From the NCBI RefSeq assembly GCF_964656455.1, contig NC_135715.1, positions 78,346,414-78,410,413 of the forward strand: a stretch of 64,000 nt of DNA, written 5' to 3'. This DNA comes from Halichoerus grypus. Its lineage: Eukaryota > Chordata > Mammalia > Carnivora > Phocidae. The notes beneath the pieces were generated by a model. It was not told where the DNA came from. It worked only from the letters and a program-made list of their open reading frames with translations, and made no database searches. Shown here piece after piece: positions 55,285-64,000 of the stretch. Numbering within the stretch: the stretch's first letter is position 1; every line of letters begins with the position of its first letter. The translations under genes were made by a program, and so were the position numbers.

Positions 55285-55856
55285 TTTTTTCTTTTTCTTT
55301 CTATTTCTGTATTTATAATTCGTAGCTGATGTCTCCCATCTTCTAGGTCGTCTTGTGGTCTAAGATGATTAGTAGAACTATAGCCACCATATCCATTTCC
55401 GGGGGGCAGGAAAGAAGATCCACAGACAAAAGAAAATATGTTTTCAGCTGAATCAGCTCCCTTTAGGAAGTCCTACCCCAAGCTTTATTTACATCTTATT
55501 GGCATAACTTGTCCTGGCAGGGCACTGGGAAATGTTACTTAGCTGGGCGCAGTGCTATATATTCGAGTTCTTTACCAAGGAAGAGGAGGAGTGACTATTG
55601 AGGAGGTAGCTGTCAGTTTCTGCTATAAGTTGTCTTCTGTGGGAGTTTTTATGTTCTGAATACTAGTCCTTTGTTAATTATATTCAGCACTGTTATTGTC
55701 TTCTGATCTATGACTAGTCTTTCACATACAGTTAATGTTTAGAAGGTTATAATTTTAACGGTTGAATTTATTAATTTTTAAAAAGATTTATGCGTTTTAT
55801 AAAGTTTAAAATAATCCTTCCCTACTCTGACATATTCTCCTATGTTTTCTTTTTTA

Positions 55857-56049
55857 TTTTTTTTTAAGATTTTATTTATTTATTTTAGAGAGGGAGAGAG
55901 CACGAGCAGGAACGCAGAGGGAGAGGGAGAGAGAATCTCAAGCAGACTCCATGGGAGCCTGAGGCGCGGGGCTCAATCGCACAACCCTGAGATCATTACC
56001 CAAGCCAAAACCAAAAATACACCCAACCAACTGTGCCACCCAGCGCCCC
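55857..56049 (-). mobile_element. Old CAN SINE, antisense, with TSD
   Basis: AAGATTTTATTTATTTATTT through CTGTGCCACCCAGCGCCCC. TCTCCTATG(T/G)TTTCTTTTT(T) is duplicated from 55836 and from about 56050. Confidence 0.92.
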
Positions 56050-56377
56050 TCTCCTATGGTTTCTTTTTATGTTTTGTCATTAGTTTTTTAAAGTTTTGCT
56101 TTTCATTTTAAATCTTAAATCCACCTAGAATTTATTACTGTGTATGGTATGAGTAAATACCTGATCTTTTGTTTTTGCTTATAAGTAGCCAACTTTCCTG
56201 TGCCATTTATTGTATAGTCTAGCCTTTCCTCACTAATTTGTCATATGTCATGGGTCTGTTTCTGGGAATTCTCTGCTCCCGTGTTTGTTTTTTCCTACTC
56301 AACTACTATTTTTAAAAATTATTATAATGCCTTTATAAGTGTTCATATTTGGTTGTATAAGACTGCCTTGTGTTTTT

Positions 56378-56540
56378 TTTTAAGTTTTTATTTAAATTCC
56401 AGTTAACGTACAGTGTAATATTTTAGGTGTACAGTTTAGTATTATAGTACTTCATACAACACCTGGTGCTCATCACAAGTGCTCTCCCTAGTCCCCATCA
56501 CCTATTTCACCCATCCCCCCATCCTCCTTTCTTATTCTTT
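56378..56540 (-). mobile_element. Carnivore-type L1 3' end, antisense
   Basis: TATTTAAATTCCAGTTAACG, CATACAACACCTGGTGCTCA and CAAGTGCTCTCCCTAGTCCC correspond to the reversed L1 3' UTR also seen at 25925-26060. Confidence 0.85.
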
Positions 56541-56574
56541 CCTCACATTTTAAATAGTTTTTTTGAACCTCAAA

Positions 56575-57000
56575 GTGTTATTTATTTATTTACTTCTTAC
56601 CTATAATATTTTGTTAGTTTCAGGTATACAATATAATGACTCAGTATTTGTATTGTGAAATGATCACAATTAATTAATACCTGTCACCATACATACCTAC
56701 TAAATCTTTTTCTCATGATGAGAACTTTTAAGATCTACTCTCTTAGTAACTTTCAAATATGCAATACAATATTATTATAGTTACCATTGTATACATAGCA
56801 TCCCCATGACTTATTTATTTTATAACTGGAAGTTTGTACCTTTGACCCCCTTCACCCATTTCATCCTCCTCTTCCTCACAGCCACCAATCTGTTCTCCAT
56901 ATCTACGAAGACCTGTTTTTTGTTAGATTCCACATATAAGTGAGATCTTTCTCTATAAGTAAATATTTTTCTCTGTCTCGTTTATTTCACTTAGGCATAC
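56575..57000 (-). mobile_element. Old L1 3' UTR, antisense
   Basis: AATACCTGTCACCATACATA, GTTACCATTGTATACATAGC and ACAGCCACCAATCTGTTCTC are landmarks of old L1M 3' regions. Confidence 0.8.
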
Positions 57001-57169
57001 TGCTGTCAAGGTTCTTTTTTCCTAGTTAATTTGATTCTTTTTGGCCTTTTTCTTACATGTTTTGGGATCACCTTGTCATATTCTGAGATGAACCATAAGG
57101 TTCATTGGGATTTAAATTGGAGTTGTATTAATTATTGTAGGTTAATATGGGGAGACCCATATGTGTATC

Positions 57170-57364
57170 TTTTTTTTTTTAAGATTTTATTTGTTTATTT
57201 GACAGAGAGAGTGAGAGAAGGAACACAAGCAGGGGGAGTGGGAGAGGGAGAAGCAGGCTTCCCGCAGAGCTGGGAGCCTGATATGGGGCTCGATCCCAGG
57301 ACCCTGGGACCATGACCCGAGCCGAAGGCAGACGCTTAACCGACTTGAGCCACCCAGGTGCCCG
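57170..57364 (-). mobile_element. CAN SINE, antisense, with perfect TSD
   Basis: TTTTTTTAAGATTTTATTTG through GAGCCACCCAGGTGCCC. GACCCATATGTGTAT lies at 57154-57168 and 57365-57379. Confidence 0.95.
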
Positions 57365-57538
57365 GACCCATATGTGTATTTTTAACTGCAGTTCTCTTAC
57401 CAATTATGAGATGCATTCATTAGCATCATTAGATGGGAACCCTGACTTGCCTGAAGGTATCCTTGCCTGGGAGTTTCCCAACTACTATGCTACAGAGATG
57501 GGATTAGAAACCTGGTCATTTTGTTTCAGTATCCCATT

Positions 57539-57725
57539 TTTTTTTTTTTTTAAAGATTTTATTTATTTATTTGAGAGAGAGAGAGCACATGAGAAGGGGG
57601 AGGGTCAAAGGGAGAAGCAGACTCCCTGCTGAGCAGGGAGCCCGATGCGGGACTCGATCCTGGGACTCCAGGATCATGACCTGAGCTGAAGGCAGTCGCT
57701 TAACCAACTGAGCCACCCAGGCGCC
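57539..57725 (-). mobile_element. CAN SINE, antisense, subfamily B, with TSD
   Basis: A poly(T) tail, GGGACTCCAGGATCATGACC and CAGTCGCTTAACCAACTGAG. The TSD CAGTATCCCATT lies at 57527-57538 and 57726-57737. Confidence 0.95.
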
Positions 57726-57737
57726 CAGTATCCCATT

Positions 57738-58735
57738 CTTTTAATTAAAGGGGACTGTAAGATTGTTTAAAAGGATTTTTAAGGTAGGGTAAACCTGTTT
57801 GTAAGCAGAAAGCAGGGTGCCATTGCTTAGTATAACTAAGATAAAGAAGTGAGAAGAGATGAGGGAGGAAATGAGGTGATATGTGAGTGGGGAGCCAGTG
57901 CGGCAGGAATGGGAGGAGGATTTAGATTTCAGAAAGTAGAGGGGGAGGGAATATTTTGTTAAGAAGTTGGAAGAAGGTGATAGGAGAATAGTCCTTTTGA
58001 AAAGGAAGATACATAAAGGAGCTAATTATACAGGAAGGCTTTCACTTTGGGAAAGAAGAAGTAAGGTCATTTTCTGAGAGATTGGAGTACTGGGTATCAT
58101 GAGATGAGAGGTTTGAGAGAAAAATAGATTTGAAAGGACAGCTTTTGGGAATGTGCTAGGAAATCACAAGAGATTAATTAGGGCACATCTCTCAAATTTG
58201 TTTAGCTGGAAAGGTCCAGTATCTGGAATTTACTCTTTGTGGAGTGCTGTGAAATATTGGTATGATACATTTAAAGTAATAAAGTATATCATTATGTGTT
58301 ATGGATTTAAATTTAGGTAGGAGCAATGGTAAGTTCCAAAGGCTGAAGAAAAGATTATAGAGAGAAAACTAAAAATTGAATAAATTCTTAACTTAAAGTC
58401 TTCAGTGAATGATTGAAAAACTACCAGTAAATATGTTTTTAGGTAGTACATCTGTGATTTTCTAATTTGAACATTAAGCCATGCTCTCTCTCTAAAAAAT
58501 GAGAGTGCAATTAGAGCTAAGAAAATTCTTATTATGAGCTCTATGGCATGACTTCCAGTTTTGTTTTCTACTTTTGTAGCTTGTTTCCTATCTACAAGTT
58601 GTGCCTGATTTTTCGATCTGACTTTGATCTTTTTTTTTTCATGGTCCTGTAAATAATAATGTTTATAGTAAGCCAAGAATATTATTCAGATTTCTCTACT
58701 AGCTATCTGACAGAAACTAGTCTCAGCTGTATCTC
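57738..58735. other. Unassigned intronic sequence, purine-rich in part
   Basis: 57820-58080 is strongly G/A-rich on the + strand; the rest is AT-rich. The 125-codon minus ORF at 58299-58676 has no recognised domain. Confidence 0.45.
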
Positions 58736-58739
58736 CTCA

Positions 58740-58975
58740 TTAGTACTAAAAGAGAGTCAAATCATGGGCTTTGATGTCACACAGACTTAAGATGAAATTC
58801 TGGTTATGATATTTATTGTGATCTTGGGCATGTGACAATCTGTGAATTTAAGTTTCTCCATATGTAAAAGAGGAAATAATTCGTACAGGGATGTTGCTGT
58901 GATTAAATGAGAGAGTGTATGTAACTTAGCACTCTGCATGGGGAATAATTGGTGCTATTATGGTTAACCTTAATA
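58740..58975 (-). mobile_element. MIR, antisense
   Basis: CACACAGACTTAAGATGAAA, GATCTTGGGCATGTGACAAT and TTTCTCCATATGTAAAAGAG give reversed MIR. Confidence 0.85.
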
Positions 58976-59164
58976 AAAGTTATTTTAGCTGCCCAGGGAA
59001 AGAAAGATTCTAAAGGTCTCATAGGATTTAGCAAGTGGGGTTTCTGGCTTTTTGAGGACAAGTTTAGCATGATAACAGAGAGACCAGAATGCAGTTAGTA
59101 GCAGAAATGATAGGCTGTCATAATTATTTGTGTGATTATTTGATTAATGTCTGTCTTTTCTAAG

Positions 59165-59290
59165 ACTCAGAACTCTATAAGGTCAGGGATGTTTTCCCCT
59201 ATTTTTACATCCTTTACTTCTGACATGGTGCTTGAAGTATAGTAAATACTTTTTACACTCAGTAAATACTTTTTGAGTAGAAATTATTTA
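59165..59290 (-). mobile_element. L2-like fragment, antisense
   Basis: AACTCTATAAGGTCAGGGAT and TGACATGGTGCTTGAAGTAT, followed by repeats of AGTAAATACTTTTT, resemble the L2 3' end. Confidence 0.55.
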
Positions 59291-59954
59291 GGTACTTTGG
59301 TTCTCCCAACCCCCCCCCCAAAAAAAATACCCTCATATTAAATATGTCATTTAATCCATCTCTTAGTGTATTTTGAGTTCTAGCTTCAGATGCCCTTGGC
59401 TGTGTGTTACCAACGGTGTTTTCTCAGGATTTTTTATAAATTGAAGGTGGCCTGGATATGGTGTAGGCTGGGCCAGAAACACCAGTATATTGAGTTAGGA
59501 ATTTGTGGGCTTCAGGTTTCCTGCTAGTGTGACTCTTTAGAAAAACCTCTCAATTTTTCTCTGACGTTTCTTTTGTTTTCCTGAAGATACCTGGAATTGC
59601 TCATCTGCTGTTTCCTCTTACCATTACTGTACTCTGTTACCACCTACTATTTCTTCCAGCTCTTCTGATTTCATTTGACTCCACCTCTGAAGTGTGAGCT
59701 TTTTTAAAGCTTTTACTACTAGTGACAATGAAAGAACATAAACTGACAATACAAAAAGATTCTTTTACTATTATTATTTCTTTACTGAAACTTTACAAAC
59801 TATGTAAAACACTCTAATGTCGGTATTGGGTGCTAGAGGAGGACTTTTAGAGGGAATTTACTTCCTTTCTACCCCCAAGCTTTAAACATGGTGAGCCTTA
59901 TGTGGTACTGAGCCACCTAAGTGTAGTTTCTGTTAAAGAGTTAGGGCCCTAGGG

Positions 59955-60155
59955 TCAGTTTCCAACTCTGTTTTCTATTTGACCTTGAGCAAATTGATTA
60001 CTCCATTCCTCAGTTTCCTCATCTGTAAAATGGGGATAATAATAGTTTCTTCCTCATAAGGTTATTAGGATTAATGAGATTATATATCTGCGTGCCCATC
60101 CATCTATTGAAAATAATGCCTTGCAATGCTAAGTACTTAGTAACTGTTAGTTATT
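59955..60155 (-). mobile_element. MIR, antisense
   Basis: TTGACCTTGAGCAAATTGAT, CTCAGTTTCCTCATCTGTAA and TAAGGTTATTAGGATTAATG are reversed MIR landmarks. Confidence 0.9.
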
Positions 60156-60159
60156 GTGT

Positions 60160-60480
60160 TGCCTCTCCTTTTGGTATGTGCAAGGCTCTAGGAATTTAGA
60201 GATGAGTAAAATAAAGCTTCTGGTGTCAGAAAAGTCAGAGAAAAGGAAACAGGGGCAAGCAAATACTTGCAGTACATTGTGGTAAGTTGGGTAGTAGAGA
60301 TACGTAGTGTATCCTACAAGGTGAGATAGAGACATCATTTGTGTTCAGGCTGACTGGGGAAAGGTCACGAAAAACTGATGAAGGAGAGACTGAAGCAGAA
60401 TTCGAAGGATGAGTTCTGGTTTCTGAAGAGGAAGGAGTTTGACAGGTGGAGGTTCTATAGGTCATACTATCTAGGGACTT
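60160..60480 (+). repeat. Old mammalian interspersed repeat, family not assigned
   Basis: TGCAAGGCTCTAGGAATTTA and AGAATTCGAAGGATGAGTTC follow the layout of 2550-2990 and 38640-38990. Confidence 0.45.
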
Positions 60481-60627
60481 TGGAGGGAAAAATGCATATT
60501 TTTTGTTTAAGCTCCCTGCCTCCTAAATCTCTGGGGGCTGGGAATCTCTTTTGTGGTTTTTTGTATTGTTTTGTTTTTAACAAAAAAGCTCAGGACTCAC
60601 TGATGCAACCATTGCCAAGTCATTTTC

Positions 60628-60842
60628 TTTCTTTTTTCTTTTTTCTTTTTTTCTTTTTTTTTTAAAGATTTTATTTATTTATTTGAGAGAGTGAGAGAGA
60701 GCATGAGAGGGGAGAGGGTCAGAGAGAGAAGCAGACTCCCCACTGAGCGGGGGAGCCCAATGTGGGGCTCGATCCTGGGACTCCAGGATCATGACCTGAG
60801 CTGAAGGCAATCGCTTAACCAACTGAGCCACCCAGGCGCCCC
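60628..60842 (-). mobile_element. CAN SINE, antisense, subfamily B, with perfect TSD
   Basis: A long T/C-rich tail, AGAGTGAGAGAGAGCATGAG and CAATCGCTTAACCAACTGAG. TGCCAAGTCATTTTC lies at 60613-60627 and 60843-60857. Confidence 0.96.
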
Positions 60843-61489
60843 TGCCAAGTCATTTTCAAAAAGAATTAAAAGTTTTGGGTTTTGGGAAACTAAAGTGAAT
60901 ACCATATTGCCATTCAATGAATCAGTTGATGATTTTATTGTTTGTATGATAATGTTCAACCAGGTGGTTAAGATAAACCAACTTTTAGATTATACTTCAT
61001 TACTTAGGAAATCTTAATATTTTATAAATTAAATATCATTCTATCATGGTTAAGTTATATTGAGACCTGTACTTTATTAAGTATGTGGATATTAGGGTGT
61101 GTAAAAATCATTAGCTTTAGGAACTATTTTTGTTTGTAGGATAACAGGCATGATTATTTGCAAAATTATATATATATACTGCTTTTCAAGGGTGACGAGA
61201 AGAATGTTTAAATCAGAATTACCTGGGCAATCCATAGTTGTCAATTTGTATTCATAGCAGTATAACATGTTGCAGTAGTGGTTACTAATATGCTGAGTAT
61301 TTGGGGTATATTCAGCAGATATTAATGATGAAATATCTTGTAAAAACACAGATTTGTTGAATTAAAAAAATGGTGAGAATGAAGAATTTACAAATGGAAG
61401 GACAAAATATTTATATTTAGCGTAGTTAGCTTTCACAGTATTTTATTATAAAGCCTTTTTCAAAAAACATACTAAGAAGAATTTAACGC

Positions 61490-61693
61490 TTTTTTTTTTT
61501 TTTTTTAAGATTTTTTTATTTATTTGACAGAGAGAGACACAGAGAGAGAGGGAACACAAGCAGGGGGAGTGGGAGAGGAAGCAGCAGGCTTCCTGCCAAG
61601 CGGGGAGCCCGATGTGGGGCTCGGTCCCAGGACTCTGGGATCGTGACCTGAGCCGAAGGGAGACGCCCAACGACTGAGCCACCCAGGCACCCC
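61490..61693 (-). mobile_element. CAN SINE, antisense
   Basis: Poly(T), AAGATTTTTTTATTTATTTG through GAGCCACCCAGGCACCCC. No clear TSD was found. Confidence 0.93.
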
Positions 61694-61944
61694 TAACACA
61701 GTTCCTTAATGAAAATATTTTCATTTTTATCTAGAGAGCTATAGAGGGTGCTGTATCATTAGGAATAGTATCTGAACTGGTTTTAGCTAATTAGGCCAGA
61801 CTATCGAAGTTGGTTAATTTCTCTTGGATATACATTTTTGCTCACTATTTTAACTAAAATTATAGTGACTAATGTTGCATAACTGATATACTTTATAGTT
61901 TATAATAATGATGTAACATACTTTGTTGCAAAATGTTTTTTATC

Positions 61945-62135
61945 AGGGTGCCTGGGTGGATCAGTTGTTGGGCGTCTGCCTTCGGCTCAGGTCATGATCC
62001 CAGGTTCCTGGGATCCAGCCCCGCATTGGGCTCCCTGCTCAGCGGGAAGCCTGCTTCTCCTTCTCCCACTCTCCCTGCTGTGTTCCCTCTCTCGCTGTCT
62101 CTCTCTCTGTCAAATAAATAAATAAAATCTTTAAA
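61945..62135 (+). mobile_element. CAN SINE, sense, with perfect TSD
   Basis: AGGGTGCCTGGGTGGATCAG to AATAAATAAATAAAATCTTT. The 15-bp TSD AAAATGTTTTTTATC lies at 61930-61944 and 62136-62150. Confidence 0.96.
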
Positions 62136-63044
62136 AAAATGTTTTTTATCTTCCAGATTGTTTGAGTATAGTTGAAATTTTGGTCTCCCCATTTCATATT
62201 GGTTACAGTAGCAAAGGTTTATTTTCCTACCATCTACCCTGACTCTCCCCTCCCAAATTGAGAATTCTGATAATTTAATTGGTAGGCTTACATAAGCAAT
62301 CTCTTCTCTTCAGATGGGTGCCAATGAGTCAAAGATTACCAAGCCATATAATGAGAATATATATTTTAGGTTCAGAAAGAGTATTATCTTTAGAAGGAAA
62401 GATTGTTAGAACAAAATGGAATTTAAAAACCTGGCAGACTATAGAAGTTGTTTTTGGTAAGCCAGAAGTCTGGCTTTTCTGCTGACTAATTTATTATTCA
62501 GATAGGAGTTTTGTAAATTCTAAACTTCACTGTTCCCTAATTTTTCTGGTTTAATGGTGATTTTAGAAAACTTGAGGTAGAATTATCTGGTAATAACTTT
62601 TATTTTAAAGGATTGCTGTTAGAAAACAATTTTTAGTAACTTTGGATTCAGTTTCACCAGTGCTGAAGAATGAGAGATTATTCGAACTTGATGAAGTGAT
62701 ATATTTTGGAATAAAAAGCAATAAGTTAGCTATTTTTAAAAGATAAGGAAAATGTTAGGTAAGTATCTTCTAAAATGTAGGCAACTTTAAAGGGTTCTCA
62801 CCCAAACTTTGTCAGGAATTTCTTCCTCTTTCCTGAAACCATATTTTAAATATTTATTACGAAGTTTTATACTGTAGTTTCTTTAAAATAACAAGCAAGA
62901 ATTTGTCCTCCCATTACCCCCCCCAAAGTGAAAGTATTTTCTCTTGTTGTGGGTTAAAGGTTTGCTATTGTTCAAGCTTTCTTATTAAACAAGTGTACTC
63001 TGTTTTTTTGTTTTGTTTTGCTTTTGTTTTTTTTAACTCTCAAG

Positions 63045-63150
63045 GCACCACCTTCCATGGTTAATAATGAACAACGCCAGCATGCAGAGCACATATTCTT
63101 ATCATTTAGGAAATCAAAATCACCATTTGCGGTTTGCAAGCATATTTTGG
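63045..63150 (+). CDS. XPO4: Exportin-4, coding exon 2 (residues 24-58 plus one base)
   Basis: The exon begins after a pyrimidine-rich tract and AG (63043-63044) and opens with [18 protein letters not shown], in phase with exon 1. It continues through [17 protein letters not shown] and ends with one G before the donor GTAAGT (63151). That G would start the Glu codon that follows in the human protein, so phase 1 agrees with the known exon structure. The segment is the start of the N-terminal HEAT-repeat solenoid that contacts Ran in importin-beta proteins; the Ran role is family knowledge. No stop or frameshift is seen. Reading on past the donor in frame gives a spurious ORF into the intron and should be ignored. 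Exon 3 is not in the remaining 850 bases. Confidence 0.97.
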
Positions 63151-64000
63151 GTAAGTATTCACTTTATAAAAATATTTTTGCAGAATCAAATCTCGTTTTT
63201 CTATCTCTTAAATGTTAGATATTTTAAGTTCCTTTTAAAACAAGCAGGTTTGTATAGTTATAATTTTCCATTAGTAATCACTCTATTGAAGTGGCTTTAA
63301 AGATATTCCATAAAGCCAGAGAACTTTGTTTTTACTTTGAATTTTCTTCCCCTGAATATAGTATTCAATAATTTGTTTTATTATTGACCATAACATGAAG
63401 GCTGTTAATGGTGGGGGGGAAAGTCTAATAGTTTTTCAGTTGTTTTCAAGAGTGCTATCACTTATCATAGGAAATGTACTATAAAATATCTTATCCTAGT
63501 GTTTTAAAATTACTGTTTTTGGAGGTTTCAACAGTTTTTCTTTTAGTTTTATTAAAAAAAATTTTTTAACGGTATAGTTTGTACTCAGCTTGCTTAGCAA
63601 ATATTAGTCAGTTCTGTGTAGGTTATCACTGTATATTTTTAAATGAAGCATTTTTACTCTTGTAAAAATGTTATATGAGTACCTTTTATCTGACATGTAT
63701 AGAAATGATCTCTTTCCTTTAAAAATAATCACAAAAGTTATAACTCTTGTCCAAAAATGGTATTTTCTAAAAGATTTACACACACAGTCTTCTGCCTCTT
63801 ATATGTTTTTCAATAATATAAGAGAGATTTCATTGGTTATTGTTATTTTATAACTTAATTATTTCTGGCTGTTTTTCTTAATTGGAGCCATTTTTTGTAA
63901 CCCATATTTGAGGCTCTGAGGTATCCTTGCCCACAAAATTGATTAGTTGTGTATTAAGAACTAAAATATCTGACCTTTTATTCTTGTGCTTTTAGTAAGA
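63151..64000 (+). other. XPO4: Start of XPO4 intron 2 (incomplete)
   Basis: The sequence starts with the GTAAGT donor and runs to the window end. It is AT-rich with short homopolymers. I see no SINE, L1 or further XPO4 exon in it. Confidence 0.85.

Larger units (their letters stand above)
33631..63044 (+). other. XPO4: XPO4 intron 1 (29,414 bp)
   Basis: The intron is bounded by a GTGAGT donor and an AG acceptor preceded by a T-rich tract, and is phase 0. It holds about twenty CAN SINEs (roughly twelve sense, nine antisense), old L1 blocks near 40.0-41.9 and 48.1-53.3 kb, L2 and MIR copies, a MER20 and a probable retrocopy. I saw no alternative coding exon. The unlabelled stretches, including 34.6-35.1, 36.4-37.4, 42.0-43.9, 47.3-47.8, 53.3-54.9, 57.7-58.7 and 60.9-61.5 kb, are AT-rich and show nothing I can name. 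Confidence 0.93.

Noticed and set aside
63018..63218. A continuous ORF through XPO4 exon 2 into the intron
   Set aside because: The recognised exon is bounded by an AG acceptor and GTAAGT donor. The extra residues on both sides are intron read-through.

Overview
This window is nuclear DNA from a carnivoran mammal. It is crowded with tRNA-derived CAN SINEs whose head reads ggggcgcctgggtggctcag, in both orientations, many with perfect target-site duplications (TSDs). The long SINE forms, and the absence of the dog-type SINEC_Cf body, suggest an arctoid caniform (bear, seal or mustelid lineage) rather than a dog or cat; this is inference from remembered consensus sequences. I found no bacterial features, operons, CRISPR arrays or true RNA genes.

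Only one protein-coding gene is supported. XPO4 (exportin-4) starts on the + strand inside a CpG-island promoter at about 33.2-33.8 kb. Coding exon 1 (33562-33630, residues 1-23) ends in a canonical GTGAGT donor. After a 29.4-kb intron, coding exon 2 (63045-63150, residues 24-58 plus one base) follows a polypyrimidine-AG acceptor and ends in GTAAGT. The rest of the gene lies beyond the window. The promoter has no TATA box. It carries a ZNF143/THAP11-like element, an inverted CCAAT box, an NRF1-like site, a YY1-like motif at the start codon and a possible five-codon upstream ORF (stop included).

The 33 kb upstream is intergenic. In human the next gene upstream of XPO4 is the 3' end of LATS2, but none of it is recognised here. 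The stretch is built of L1 fragments (330-1785, 3498-3775, 6050-6870, 17177-17580, 22876-25440, 25923-28466), an old hAT element, MIRs, an LTR-like repeat near 29.5-30.2 kb and about thirty CAN SINEs, several nested. XPO4 intron 1 is similar: about twenty CAN SINEs, old L1, L2, MIR and MER20 copies, simple repeats and a probable processed retrocopy at 37.66-37.95 kb.

I see no convincing undescribed gene system. The most interesting signals are rearrangements: a 235-bp near-identical duplication inside a complex templated insertion (9696-9930 / 10997-11231); an almost perfect 51/49-bp inverted repeat 1.4 kb apart in the intron (53466 / 54906); a twin-primed L1 and a SINE sharing one target site, which is therefore present three times (17161-17721); and palindromic SINE fusions. 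Most other open reading frames are translations of repeats or chance ORFs in GC-rich sequence.
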